From Symbiodinium microadriaticum (Eukaryota; Sar; Dinophyceae; Suessiales; Symbiodiniaceae), in contig LSRX01000065.1 of NCBI GenBank assembly GCA_001939145.1, positions 621,976 to 685,975 of the forward strand: a stretch of DNA of 64,000 nucleotides. The letters are read 5' to 3'. The notes beneath the pieces were generated by a model. It saw only the letters and a list, made by a program, of their open reading frames with translations. It was not told where the DNA came from and did not search any database. This document shows positions 38,866-49,959 of the stretch, piece by piece (within the stretch, counting starts at the first letter, position 1; the number at the start of each line of letters is the position of its first letter). Position numbers and translations under genes: made by a program.

Positions 38866-39300
38866 CGAGAGGTCCTTAAGTGGACACTTCACCAGAGGCC
38901 GTGGCAGGCCCTGGCAAGACCCCGGAGGGCACAGAGCTATCCGAGATCAAAAAGCCCACACGAGATGTTGAAGCAAATGGTGCACGAGCAAGGGTTCTCT
39001 TCGTGGACATCTGCGACGGTATTACCCTCTCTGCTGAGGTGCTCGGGCAACTCGGACCGAAGATGACCTGACAAATCTTGCGGTTCAAGAAGGACCAGAT
39101 AGATCCTGAACCCTGAACACTGAACCGCGACCTTCCAGAGGAGAATGCTCTGAGCGTTGGGAACGATGCCTCCGTGATGCTGGTAGCCCTAACAGACCCT
39201 AACATTCGTCATGCAGCACTAAAGTCACTAAAGCCCGCACCCTTGAGGGTTTTGGGTCTAGGGCGTGCCATGCTCTGCAGTGCCCGAGAAATCTTTGAAT
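38866..39300 (+). other. Probable exons of an unrecognised gene
   Basis: One frame (38880-39071) reads SEIKKPTRDVEANGARARVL then FVDICDGITLSAEVLGQLGP. A second, without ATG, is open from about 39125 to TAG near 39300 and reads DLPEENALSVGNDASVMLVA then LTDPNIRHAALKSLKPAPL. Both have normal globular composition and lie in a telomere-free island. They could be two exons of one gene joined across about 60 bp. Family unknown. Confidence 0.4.
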
Positions 39301-39339
39301 AGTATGGTCTTTAAGGGGCCATGAGAGCTGAAGATCTAG

Positions 39340-39400
39340 GGTTTAGGGTTCGGGTTTAGGGTTTAGGGTTAGGGTTAGGGTTTAAGGTTTTAGGGTCTGT
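39340..39400. repeat. TTTAGGG telomere-like patch
   Basis: TTTAGGG/TTAGGG units. Confidence 0.8.
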
Positions 39401-39502
39401 CCGCTTGTTTTCTTCTTAGCTTACAAATTAAATTACTCATGCCTACGCACCTGAGCCCGGATCCCGCTCCCCGTGTCCAAATATCCCTCTACTCCAACCC
39501 TA

Positions 39503-39602
39503 CCCATAGGCCCCTAAGTAGTTCCCTTTTTGGGATTACCTTATAGGGTTCGACATTGCAAATATATAAACCTTAAAAAGGAACTACTTACGGGCCTATG
39601 GG
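39503..39602. mobile_element. Foldback element, family A copy 4, TA duplication
   Basis: CCCATAGGCCCCTAAGTAGT ... GAACTACTTACGGGCCTATG plus GG; CCCTA on the left and TAGG on the right. The loop has an unusual CATTGCAAATATATAA insert. Confidence 0.85.
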
Positions 39603-39679
39603 TAGGTATCATGCGCATCCTTTTAGAGTCCTTTGAAGATAAGAACACCTTCTGGCCGAAAGCCTCAACGTCCTAAAGC

Positions 39680-40265
39680 GCTTAAGCCTAAACCCTAAAC
39701 CCTGAACACCCTCAAAACCACGACTAAAGATTCTCATAGGCTAAATTCATAGCAAACCCGGAAGGTTAAACAAAGTCTAGACCCAAAAGAACCCAAAACC
39801 CAAAACCTGAAGTCATAAACCCTCAGCCCTAAACCCTGTGCCAGGCCATCTCGAGACCTAAATTTATCCCTAAACCCTCAGCCCTAAACTCCAGCCCTAA
39901 ATTCAGCAAACTTCAACCCTAAACCCTGAAGCCTAAACCCTACCTGTGACCTTGAACCCTACCAAATAGTAGGTTATGACCCCTTTTCTGGAGGGTAGAA
40001 CCCTTAAAACGGTAGGTTTTTGGATCCGCAGGTAAAGCCTAAACCCCTAAACACCTAAACCCCTAGACCCTAAACCCCCCATGACCCCTAAACCCTCAAC
40101 CCCCTAAACCCTAAGTAAACCCTAAAAGCCCTATAGATCCCTTGTAGGAGCCTTAAAGCTTAAACCCTATAAACCCTAAACCCTAGACCCTAAACCCCCC
40201 TAAACCCTAAACCCTAAACCCCAAACCGCTTAAACCGCAAGTAAACCTTAGACCTTGGCCCATGC
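39680..40265. repeat. CCCTAAA arrays around a family K copy
   Basis: CCCTAAA/CCCTAAACC fills 39690-39960 loosely and 40035-40260 strongly. 39957-40034 is family K copy 3 in reverse (GTAGGTTATGACCCC ... GTAGGTTTTTGGATCC). Confidence 0.75.
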
Positions 40266-40354
40266 CAGGCCGCAAGGTAACGCCGGCGCTCTCCCTGGCC
40301 AGGGCCTCGGATTCTCAGGGTTTCGAGGCTTCTTCCGTTCCAGGGCCGGGTTAA

Positions 40355-40520
40355 GGGTGTAGGATTTCGGGTTTCGGGTTTAGGGGTTTATGAGGGTGTA
40401 GGATTTAGGGTTTAGGGGTTTAGGCGTTAGGGTTTACTGTAGGGTTCAGGGTTTGCTTTAAGGTTGAGGGTGTGTCGGGGGTCTACTGTAGGGTGTAGGG
40501 GTTGGGGTTTTAGACGGGGT
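40355..40520. repeat. TTTAGGG-type array
   Basis: Opposite orientation to the preceding CCCTAAA block. A GC-rich 40-bp piece (ACGCCGGCGCTCTCCCTGGC) lies between them. Confidence 0.75.
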
Positions 40521-41740
40521 TACTTTAAGGAGCTCCTTTGGGCGTTTTGTAGGTTTCAGGGAGGCGGTTGTAGGGCCTTCGGATTTGTTTTTGTTGGCTC
40601 AGGGGCTTAGGTTTCGGGGTGAGGGTTTGACATCAATGTAGCATGAATTTGCGTGTAGTGTCACACTTTTTTCGGCATGACTCCAGGGAAATTACATACA
40701 GTTGTGGGATATTCGTTTTACTGCTGTGGTTCACGGTTGGCTGCAGGGCTTTGGGATAGAGGGGTCTGGTGTTTAGGCGTGTCAAAAGGCACATAGGTTT
40801 AAGGATAAACGGATGAGGGCTGAAGCAGAACTTGGAGGGATTTTATGTTCATGTCCAGTTGACTAGTTTGATGGCCTGTGCGTATGAAGCTTGACTTGAG
40901 CATTTCCGGGTGGAGTCTTAGATGGAAGCAGGTTGGTGCGGGAGTAGCGGGGATCAGAGATGCAGTCTTCTGTTTTGAGGGCAGGTTTTCCGCAAGATTG
41001 GTCGTGAGAAGCGACGTGTACCTGAGTGGCAGTCTATCTGGGTTCCTTTCTAGCAGGGGGTCGTACTCTCATTTTATAAGCAAAACCCCGATACATGGAG
41101 GGTTTCGGTGTTATCAGCATTATTTGCAAGCCTTGTGGCCATGAGCGACGTCACTACAGTTTACAGAAACCTGCCTGAAGTAGCTGCTCAGGTGTGGCAG
41201 AGGGTGGATTGCTACGGTGCCGGTGAGGGGTTAGCCATAATGAACCCTGAACCCTAAATCCTAAGCCATAAGCCCTGTGCCATAATGATCTTATGACTCC
41301 TGTGGAGATGTGTTGATGGATGACTCCTGCGAACCTGGGCTCTGGAGCTAGCAGCACGATGACGCTTTCAGTGGTCATGGCGATGCGGATCCTTGTGTTT
41401 CATGCCGATTCATGCCCCTTTCGGTATCTGCTCGCTGTGTTTTTTGTTTTTTTTGTTTGTGTGTGTGTGTGTTTATATATTTTCTTCTTTTTCTGTGGTG
41501 ACCAGCCCAAATGCTAATTCATTAAACCCTAAACATCCTAGTTAAACCTACGTCCATAACGGTCATTAACCATAGAACCTAGCCTGAGGCATCGCTCCAA
41601 AAGCCAAGGTGGGCGTCTTACTCCTGCTACCTTGGGTTTGGGCATTCATAGTTCAGGGCTTGGATTCGCAGCGGTTGTAGCACAGGGCTTTGGGCGAAGC
41701 AGGCTTTACTCTAAGAGCCATGGACCTAAGGTTTAGGGTT
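40521..41740. other. Unassigned
   Basis: Frames at 40878-41144 (+) and 41320-41517 (+) show no recognisable motif. A (TG)7 lies at 41458. Few telomere words. Confidence 0.35.
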
Positions 41741-41751
41741 AAGTGTTTAGG

Positions 41752-41864
41752 GACTCTAAGTGCCCATGGACCTACGTAATATACTCATTGCCACTCAAAG
41801 GATTCCTGCAAAGATACTTCAGTGTGAGAGTATGTACTAGCTGGCTGCGTGCATGGACCCTTAT
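41752..41864. repeat. Degenerate E-like foldback
   Basis: GTGCCCATGGACCTACGTAA ... GTGCATGGACCCTTA; the arms are weak. Confidence 0.4.
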
Positions 41865-42289
41865 ACCCGATCCTCAAATCACCCTTGTAGCGCCATTAGG
41901 GGGGACACGTGCTGGTCTGACAGGTTCTGAGAAAAGACCGAGATTTAAGGGCAAAAAAATGTCGGACTAAAGTTCTAAGGATTCTGCTGGCTGCATCATC
42001 TTGCTTGCGGCCCCACCCACGGACATCAGGTTACTCTTCTATTAAGAACTTAACTCGCTTCGCCTCAACCCTAAACCCTAGCGTACATGGACCCGTCATG
42101 TTTAGGGCCTCAGACAGCACGAAGGCACCGGAATCGGAAAATTAAGCCCAAAGTGCCTTGCCATGACGACGAGCTTCCATTTGGGTGCACAATGAAAGCT
42201 GCATCCCGCAGTCGCTCGGCTGGTCCCAGTGGCCCAGTGGTCAAAGCCATGTGCAGCGAGGGGAGTCTGCTTACCGTTGGAACAGTGAA

Positions 42290-42374
42290 CCCATAGGCCC
42301 CTAAGTAGTTCCTTTTTGTGGTTTATGTTTAGAACCATAAGGTACTCCCAACAAGGAACTACTTAGGGGCCTAT
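42290..42374. mobile_element. Foldback element, family A copy 5, truncated right end
   Basis: Identical by eye to copy 6 (42730) up to CTTAGGGGCCTAT, where it joins ATTCTAGGGGG of a block repeated at 43772. Confidence 0.8.
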
Positions 42375-42460
42375 ATTCTAGGGGGTTTGGGGTTTGCGGG
42401 TCTCAGTGTTTTGTCGGGTTCAGGGTAATTACCCTGATGCTTGCTCCTGATGCTTCTTAC
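42372..42460 (+). repeat. 89-bp duplicated block, left copy
   Basis: TATATTCTAGGGGGTTTGGG ... GATGCTTCTTAC is repeated exactly at 43772-43860. Confidence 0.9.
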
Positions 42461-42729
42461 TGCGGGCCTTTTTTTGCAAACGGGGATTGTAAAAGGTCTA
42501 CGTGCTCATAACGTAGATCCCCATTGATACCTCCCCTCGCTCCCTTTGCAAGGATTTATACAGGACTTAACATACTTTTCAACTGCCGATGGAAAGGGCT
42601 TGCGGTTTCAGCTTTGGGAAGCAGGGTTTAGGGCCCCAGACCCTAAACCCTAAACCCTAAACGGCCCTAAACCCTAAAAGGGTTTAGGGTTTCGACCGCG
42701 AGGCTTTAGGACTTTGGGATTACGCGATA

Positions 42730-42817
42730 CCCATAGGCCCCTAAGTAGTTCCTTTTTGTGGTTTATGTTTAGAACCATAAGGTACTCCCAACAAGGAACT
42801 ACTTAGGGGCCTATGGG
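42730..42817. mobile_element. Foldback element, family A copy 6
   Basis: CCCATAGGCCCCTAAGTAGT ... ACTACTTAGGGGCCTATGGG; left flank GATA, right AAAA. Confidence 0.85.
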
Positions 42818-42993
42818 AAAAGCGCTCCACATACCTACGAAGTCCCTTATGATTGCAGGGTTTCTCGGCTTGAGCAATTCTGCGATCACGTTCCCTGCCC
42901 TAAACCCTAAACTCTAAACCACGGAGGAAGGGTCTGCTTAAGGCAGGAGCCCTGGGGCAGCCAGTTCCGCTGCAAGTGCACGAAAATGCACTG

Positions 42994-43084
42994 CCCATAG
43001 GCCCCTAAGTAGTTCCTTTTTTATGGTTTATGTTCAGAACCCTATAAGGTAATCCCAAAAAGGAACTACTTAGGGGCTTATGGG
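42994..43084. mobile_element. Foldback element, family A copy 7
   Basis: CCCATAGGCCCCTAAGTAGT ... ACTACTTAGGGGCTTATGGG; the right flank is TGTA, so no clean TA duplication. Confidence 0.85.
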
Positions 43085-43438
43085 TGTAACTATGAGGACA
43101 CGAACTCGTTATTGGGAGGCGATTGCTGCCGTTGCTGCCCCGGCAATTTCGCAAAAGGGGATATCAATAGGCAATACGATGTATGCATAATAGTGATCAA
43201 TAGTGATGATGGAGCATACTGTCAGAGAGCACTGGCGCTGAGGACGCCATCCGGGCAGAGCTCCCGACATGACTTGCATAGTACGACCTGGAGCTGCAAT
43301 GGGGCACCATGCCACGCCATGCTTGCAATTCGTATCCCAACTTTTGCAAACCCTAGATACCCTCTCTGCAAGCCGTATTATAGAGCCCTAACAAAACATG
43401 TTGGATCTGTTGCTTAAACCCCAAACCCTTAAACCCTA

Positions 43439-43516
43439 CCCATAGGCTCCTAAGTAGTTCCTTTTTGTGGTTCATATTTAGAATCCTATAAAATTCACTA
43501 CTATGGAGCCTATGGG
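43439..43516. mobile_element. Foldback element, family A copy 8, TA duplication, shortened
   Basis: CCCATAGGCTCCTAAGTAGT ... ACTATGGAGCCTATGGG between CCCTA and TATA; part of the right arm is missing. Confidence 0.85.
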
Positions 43517-43614
43517 TATACACCCTAAACTAAACCCGGAAAATCCGGGACTTGGCAGTTTGAGGGCCGAAGGTCACAGAGGAGGGTTTCCAAGACAGGA
43601 ATGCTTCGTAGTGT

Positions 43615-43770
43615 AGGTTTCAGGGTTTAGGGTTATAGTTTAGGGTTTAGGGTTTGAGGCCTTTAGGGTTTAGGGTCTAGGTTTCAGGGTTTAGGGTTAT
43701 AGTTTAGGGTATAGGGTTTAAGGCCTTTAGGGTTTAGCGTTTAGGTTTCCGGGTTTAGGGTTTAGGGTGA
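43615..43770. repeat. TTTAGGG array with 64-bp period
   Basis: CAGGGTTTAGGGTTATAGTT begins at 43621 and 43685. Confidence 0.85.
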
Positions 43771-43771
43771 T

Positions 43772-43865
43772 TATATTCTAGGGGGTTTGGGGTTTGCGGG
43801 TCTCAGTGTTTTGTCGGGTTCAGGGTAATTACCCTGATGCTTGCTCCTGATGCTTCTTACAGCGN
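43772..43865 (+). repeat. 89-bp duplicated block, right copy, ending at an N
   Basis: Matches 42372-42460 exactly, then AGCG (TGCG in the left copy) and N at 43865. Confidence 0.9.
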
Positions 43866-43936
43866 AGACGGCACTGGAGCAACTTGCGGTTACCCTCGGT
43901 TTGGGGTTTAGGGTTTAGGCTTTAGGGTATAACCTA

Positions 43937-44039
43937 CGGTTGATGATTTAAATCCTGCATTACCCATATAATAAGGAATATACTATCATTCTTATGGTTT
44001 AGTGTCCTTAAGGCAATGCAGGATTTATATCATCATCCG
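43937..44039. mobile_element. Foldback element, family G copy 3, TA duplication
   Basis: CGGTTGATGATTTAAATCCT ... AGGATTTATATCATCATCCG, with TA at 43935-43936 and 44040-44041. Confidence 0.85.
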
Positions 44040-44611
44040 TATAACCTAGTTCGGAATCCCTAACTTCTGAAAGGCATGCAAGCAGGGTTTACATGTTCGG
44101 CCCTGCAAGGAACATGCAAGGAGTCTTCTTGTGACGTGTCCACCGGGTCTTCCTTGTGTATGGACTACCTAGTCCTACCTAGTAAATCCCAAACACTTTT
44201 CTTGAAGGGCTCCAACATCGTCCTTTGGGGTTTGATGATTCTTGTAGCCCACTGAAGAGACATAAACCCTAAACCCTAGCGCCTAAATCCTATAAGCCCT
44301 ATAGGTACTATAGGTGTATAGCACAACATAACACATTTCGGCTGTCCACATACCACGGGTCGGGTTTTGCTCCAGGTTCCAAACAAGTTCGTTCCGCCCG
44401 AGTCGGCTGAAAGGTTTGGGGATCCAATGGGGGATACAGCGGCCCACAATAATACTTGCGCTCTTCTCCGAAGGCTTCCGGGTGTCTAGTTTAGGGTTTA
44501 GGCTTTAGTAGGAGGGTTCAGGGCAATGAAAGAATCAGAAGCTTAATCTTGAGACCTTCAACTCTAGTCTCAAACCCAAACCCTCGAGCCTGGAAACTAG
44601 TTATAAACTTG

Positions 44612-44704
44612 TACCTAGAGTAGCCAATGTACCGTGTCGCCACGGATGTGACGTTAAAGCTTAGGTACATTCCTTTTTTGCAGGTATCTTGGTTGCTCTA
44701 GGTA
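44612..44704. repeat. Foldback element, single copy in window
   Basis: TACCTAGAGTAGCCAATGTA ... TATCTTGGTTGCTCTAGGTA are inverted arms with an 18-bp imperfect pairing. Confidence 0.6.
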
Positions 44705-44869
44705 AGCCCAAAAGCGCTTCCCCTAAACCCTAAACTTTTTCCTAAACCCTAGGCCCTGACTTTGTCCCGCAGCCTCCAACCCCCACCTCAAGCGTGTTGG
44801 GTGGATCCATCTTGGCTTGCCTAAGTGTCCAGGATACCGAGGAACCGTGTTTGAATAAAAGACACCCAG

Positions 44870-45070
44870 GCCCTAAACCCTGCGACCCTAAACCCTAAAC
44901 CGCACACGACCCTAAACCCTACGTCCTTAAACTCTAAACCCCTGAACCCTAAACCTTACGACCCTAAACCCTAAGTCCTTAAACCCCAAACTCTGAAATC
45001 CTAAACCTCACGACCCTAAACCCTAAACCCTACGTCCGTAAACCCTAAACTTCTAAAATCCTAAACCCAC
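44870..45070. repeat. CCCTAAA array with ACGACCCTAAACCCTA period
   Basis: ACGACCCTAAACCCTA..GTCCTTAAAC recurs three to four times. Confidence 0.8.
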
Positions 45071-45072
45071 AC

Positions 45073-45174
45073 GGGTAGTTCTCTAAACTAGGGTCCCCCT
45101 TGTTGGATCCCCAACATAGTACGGCACCCTTATAGAAAGGACCCTGAAAGGGACACTGATTTAGACAACTACCC
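45073..45174. repeat. Foldback element, family C copy 5
   Basis: GGGTAGTTCTCTAAACTAGG ... CTGATTTAGACAACTACCC with the conserved centre. Confidence 0.8.
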
Positions 45175-45411
45175 ACATGCGATGAGATCCCTAACCGAAC
45201 CGTGGCTCCCTTCGTCTGGCGCCAGGGTTTAGGGTCTAGGGTTTTAGGGTTTTGGTTTTTAGGGTTTAGGGTTCAGGCTATGGTATTATGGTGTTTTTTT
45301 TGGTTTGGGGGGTGTTTAGTCGTTGGGGTTTAGGGCTTCCTAAGCCCTAAACGAGGTTTAGGGCTGAGGCTTTAGGGTTTGTAATTTAGGGTTTGGGCTT
45401 GGGTTTTCTAC

Positions 45412-45507
45412 CCTACCCCTAACCCCCCCGGTACCTACTATATAGGGCCCTAGGGGCACTAGTATATAACTAGTACCCTCTATAGTAGGTACCCGGAGGG
45501 ATAGGGT
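45412..45507. mobile_element. Foldback element, family F copy 2
   Basis: CCCCCGGTACCTACTATATA ... TATAGTAGGTACCCGGAGGG; longer centre than other copies. Confidence 0.75.
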
Positions 45508-45533
45508 CACTTTCAACCTCCGAGAGGGTTTGG

Positions 45534-45660
45534 GGTTTATGCCACCGCGCTGCAGGGAGCGACTTCTCCGACAGCGGCTTTGGAGAAGATGAAGAGCTGC
45601 CAGATCTTAGCTCCTAAGTGGCTCAAAGAGCGGCTGCTGGCTGAAGATAGGGTCTGATAT
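45534..45660 (+). other. Exon-like island, unrecognised
   Basis: The frame reads YATALQGATSPTAALEKMKS then CQILAPKWLKERLLAEDRV and stop. GC-rich, no repeats. An acidic alternative frame (SDFSDSGFGEDEELPDLSS) is also open. Confidence 0.35.
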
Positions 45661-45919
45661 AGAGTTTGGGCATGGAGGGCTTAGGGTTTAGTTGGCTTCG
45701 GTTTTAGGGAACAGGTCGACGATCAGGGGGTTAGATGGAGTTCAGAGTTTGTGTTTTATGGGTGCCGGGTTCAGGTTTAGGGTTTGGTGTTCAGCAATTC
45801 CAGATCGAGCATCCCCCCCCAGGGTATACCATTAGGAAACTATCATACTTTTTTGAACCTTGAGGCTGAAATCCTAAACCCTAAACTTCAGAACCCTGGT
45901 CCTCATTTGACGGAAAAGC

Positions 45920-46060
45920 ACCATGTTCCACGAAGAAATCGCCAAAACACCATATTGCACGAAGAAATTGCCATATTCAATGAAGGGCCGGCCTTCGGCG
46001 AGTAAAACAACGCCATATTCCACGAAGAAGTTGCCATATTTAGCGAAAGGCCTGCCTGCG
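45920..46060. repeat. CCATATTCCACGAAGAA short interspersed repeat
   Basis: CCATATT(C/G)(C/A)ACGAAGAA(A/G)TTGCCATATT occurs three times with GGGCCGGCCTTCGGCGA between. Confidence 0.75.
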
Positions 46061-46389
46061 TTTAATATGGCGACTTCTTTGTCGGTCCGGGGCGGACCGG
46101 TGCAGTTCAGGGTCTAACACAGAGGTTTGATAGATTAGTAAGAACGGTATCCCGCTTCAAACTCCCAGAGCAGTTTTGCTACAGTACCAATACTAATGTA
46201 GCGCTAGCCTTCTCGCACTGTTGTTATGTTTAGTTATATTTGTTTTCAATATTCTTGTCATTGTCATTTTTATTATCAGTAGTCTTATTTTGAAAATAAG
46301 TCCCCTACATTAGGATGGATAGGCTCAGGCTAGGCAGACATACTCGAGGCTTTGCCGCTCTGGTGGATCGGGCTTTGGTTCTTTGCATA

Positions 46390-46925
46390 CATCCTCATAG
46401 GATTTAGGGCATATACAGGGTTTGTAGGGTTCAGTAGGGTTTAGGGTTCTCTGGGTTTAGTGTTTATAGGGTTTAGGGTTTATAGGGTTCAGGGGTTTAG
46501 GGTTTAGGGTAGTTCTTGGACCAGAAGGTTTCCTAGCATCGAATATGGGGGCCAAAATCGTTGGTATCAGCATGCCTCAGACCTCGAGTTGTAAATACTG
46601 CGTAACACCCTCCCCCCAAAAAGCAGAAATACTAAAAATGACTCTTCGATCTACTCATGCGTCTGTATCATCACGTATGAAACCCTATATCATATATACC
46701 TCTTATGACATTATGAGACCTTATATTAAAAAGCTCGAATGAAACTCTTGTAAAGAAACTCTTCTGCAGTAATCAAAACCAAGTTTTAAGCCTCAGTGAA
46801 GCGGCGTCTTCAAGCGGTTTAGGGTTTAGGGGTTCAGGGTTTTTAGGGGGGGTTTAGGGTTTAGGGTTTAGGAGTTTAGGGGTTTAGGGGTTTAGGGGTT
46901 TAGGGTAGGGTTGAGGTTTCAGTCT
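46390..46925. repeat. TTTAGGG arrays around AT-rich unique sequence
   Basis: TTTAGGG/TTTATAGGG at 46395-46512 and GGGGTTTAGG at 46817-46915. 46513-46816 is AT-rich without a gene. Confidence 0.75.
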
Positions 46926-46977
46926 TCAAGCTGGCAGCTGCCGAACTTGCGGGTTTAAAGCAGTGGCCCTGACCTGT

Positions 46978-47090
46978 CCCTCAGGGTCCATGTACCCAAA
47001 TAGTATTACATGCTTTGGCCTTAGTGTAATCCCTATATAGGTATCTTTCGGGCCAATGTATATACTAGTTGGGTACTTGGACCCTCAGGG
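46978..47090. repeat. Foldback element, family E copy 4
   Basis: CCCTCAGGGTCCATGTACCC ... GGGTACTTGGACCCTCAGGG; strong outer arms. Confidence 0.8.
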
Positions 47091-48360
47091 TGTGGCAAAA
47101 TGCAGAATTGTCCAGGCGGAAGCTGTGTCACGCCTGGCATGCCGCAGGCGAAACCTTGTAACACTCGTGTAGGGCCCTCTTAAACCGTTGTAAACCCCTA
47201 CGTTACAAGCCCCTGCGCAACCCAAAAGCATCCGTAAAACCTGGCGTGAAGCCCAATGAGGGTGTAGGCCTGGGCATCCGGATAACATACCCTAAACCTT
47301 AAGCCCTATAGACCCCAAGGCCTAAACCCTAAGACCTAAACCCTAAACCGACAACATACATAAAGCTTCATCGACCCCGGACGAACCCGGGCCTCGAGCT
47401 TGAAAGTCCAAAAGACAAGGCCGATGATTCCGAAACCCTAAACCCTAAACCCCGATCTTCAAGTTGGAGTTAAGTACATGCACCAGAAAGAACATATTGT
47501 GTAGACATACAGCAGACATGCTTGCAGTGTTTGATACCCGTGAACTTTGCACCAGATAGAGACATGCGTAGACATAAACCCTAACCCCCCCAAAGCCCAG
47601 CCCCCGCAAGGCGAAAAGCTCAACCGCGAGCCGCAATCAGCCTATAAGCTGAGCACCACCCCAAAGGTGGGGTTTAGGGTTAAAAGGTTCAGGGTTTAGG
47701 GTTTAGGGAACTATAATGAGGATTCCTAGAGACCCTACATTCTACTATGTTGTTACAGGTTCTTTGTGCCCTTTGGGCACTTGGCGCTCTTCCAGCTTGT
47801 GACGTGAATTTGTTCTTGCACCGCAGTGCACCGGAGGCCTGCCACAATGAAACAAGAAATCTTAACTCGTAGAATCCGCAAGCCCTGGACCTTGCAATGC
47901 TATCCATTCTACTTGTAGTTCTTTTGCTGCGCGAAACAACTCTGTACTATAGGATCCTAACAACAAAAGTAGGTAAGCCACAACAGAGAGTGTAGGTAGA
48001 GCTTTACATGTATTCCTCCATGTGCACGGAATTGGACGAAGCCTTCTTGGGCCGGAGTCTTCCCGTATACTTGTAGCATGTAGAGAGTTACGACCTAAGC
48101 CCTAATGCCCGCAAGCCTCAACTATAGCCTTCAAAACTCCCAAAACCCTAAACCCGAAACCCCAAACGGGGACTTTTTCAACCGGATCGCAAAAAGCTTC
48201 CATCCGCGAGTTCGCCAGTGACGCGAGACTTCTTGGCATGGGTCCGAGAGAGTTTAGGGCTTATAGGGTTTAAGGCTTAGGGGGTGGATTATTTTCGGCA
48301 GCCGAGTGGAAGTCTGTGATATCAAGTGCCTTTAGAGAGGCTTCCCGTAACCCCTAAACC
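47091..48360. other. Unassigned; sparse CCCTAAA words
   Basis: Short frames at 47445-47636 and 47689-47907 (both -) show no motif. CCCTAAA at 47290-47350 and 47435-47450. Confidence 0.4.
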
Positions 48361-48436
48361 CCACAAGATACTAGGTTATGACCCCTTAATCCTAGGGTCT
48401 ACCCTCTAAGACGGTAGGTTTTTGGATTCACTGGTT
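48361..48436 (-). repeat. Foldback element, family K copy 4
   Basis: CTAGGTTATGACCCCTTAAT ... GTAGGTTTTTGGATTCA, close to the copy at 39957. Confidence 0.65.
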
Positions 48437-49170
48437 TATTCTAGCCAATATCATTGTGGATTGTTGGGGGGTGAAATCACTTGCAAGTGCTTCGGTCCCA
48501 GAAATCAAAATGTCCTCGGGACTACTACAGTTTCAGGGATTAGGGTAAACTTACAGGATCATGCGCTTGGCAACTGCAAAACTAAGGCTAGAAACCAGGC
48601 AGCTAGGCTTATATTTTAAGCCCTAAATTGAAACTCTAAACTTATAATTACATAGAGCCCAAATCAGGGTGCTTCTATACTCGGAGTAGGGTTCTAGTGC
48701 TTTGCAAACACCCTAATCCTCATGGTTGTCGGTTTGAGATGGTTTGACAGCCAGGACTGATCGGCACTTTGGACTTAATACCGATGTTACGTAAAGCCAC
48801 AGTTTAGGGTTAGGCGTTTAGGGGTGTAGGGGTTAGGGTTTAGGGTAATCTTCAGCAAACTTTCGAGTTTACACAGAAGTTACGCTAGCACTAGGCTCCA
48901 AAAAAACACGACATCTCAACTCTCAACTCTACATTTTTTCCAGGAAGGCTCAGACGTGATGTGCTGGAGCATTGCGCGACAGTGAACAAAGGGTTTGTTG
49001 TTACTTAGGGTCTTTTTAGGGTCCGTTAAGCCAAGGGTCAGAGGCTAGAGTGGGGTCCCTGAGTTTATGAAATTACAATTGTTGGAGGCAGCTCGAGGTG
49101 AAGATTACTATGAACCCTGACGCCTGGATATGACAACTAAAAATCCCTAAACCCTAAACCCACATAACCC
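48437..49170. other. Unassigned
   Basis: A single TTTAGGG patch at 48800-48845. No supported gene. Confidence 0.4.
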
Positions 49171-49171
49171 G

Positions 49172-49247
49172 AACCCTCCAGGTACCTACTATAGAGGGTA
49201 CTAGGGCCTCTAGTACCCTACATAGTAGGTACCTGGGGGGTTAGGGT
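49172..49247. mobile_element. Foldback element, family F copy 3, TAA duplication
   Basis: Differs from copy 1 by very few bases over 75 bp. With ends CCCGAACCC/GGTTAGGG the flanks are TAA on both sides. Confidence 0.85.
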
Positions 49248-49364
49248 AAGATAATTGCGGTTTCGGGTACTGAGTTTGGGGAGTCCTGCCCCCAAACATT
49301 CCCGAACCCTCGGCCTGCTCCGCTCGAGGCGTCTTACCCCTTCTAACGAAAACCTCGACGGCAT

Positions 49365-49442
49365 GAGTACCAAACTCCATACCTGTTAGGGTTTAGGGAC
49401 CTATGAATACCAAACTCCATACCGGTTAGGGTTTCAGGGTCC
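49365..49442. repeat. 47-bp tandem duplication
   Basis: ATACCAAACTCCATACC(T/G)GTTAGGGTTT occurs twice. Confidence 0.85.
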
Positions 49443-49669
49443 CAGAAGTGCCCAACCCAAAAACCCTAAGCCCTAAATCTGACCAAAAGCCCCAGAAGGC
49501 GCTACCCTGAACCCTACCTCCATTGCAGTAGGTCCCTCGCAGTACCCACGGTTTAGGTTTTAGGGTGCCCAAAGCTTACTCTGACTTTACATTCTTGCTC
49601 CCCGCATCTCGAATCATCATGTCGCAGCGCATCTCCACCCGAGCTAAGACATTCAACTTAAACATGCAC

Positions 49670-49767
49670 TCAGGGTTCATATACCCAAATAATATGCACC
49701 CAAAGTACCGATGCAAGGACTACTTTAAGGCCAAAGTATTTACTATGTGGGCGCATGGACCCTAGGG
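49670..49767. repeat. Foldback element, family E copy 5
   Basis: CAGGGTTCATATACCCAAAT ... TGTGGGCGCATGGACCCTAG. Confidence 0.65.
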
Positions 49768-49854
49768 TTATTTCTGCTCGCACAGTTCACGTGACTTGCA
49801 ACCTCTGAAAGCACGTGATATCGAACACGCCCGCGACCTCAGACCCCAAAGGGT

Positions 49855-49955
49855 CTATATATATATATATATATATGTATAATATATATATATACATATA
49901 ATATATATATATATATATGTAAATGTATATTATATATATATACACACACACTGCA
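49855..49955. repeat. (TA)n microsatellite
   Basis: Interrupted TATA runs ending in CACACACA. Confidence 0.95.
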
Positions 49956-49959
49956 ATTA

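Noticed and set aside
38659..38892. Gln/Gly-rich minus-strand frame
   Set aside because: Reading of the (CCCTGC)n hexanucleotide repeat.
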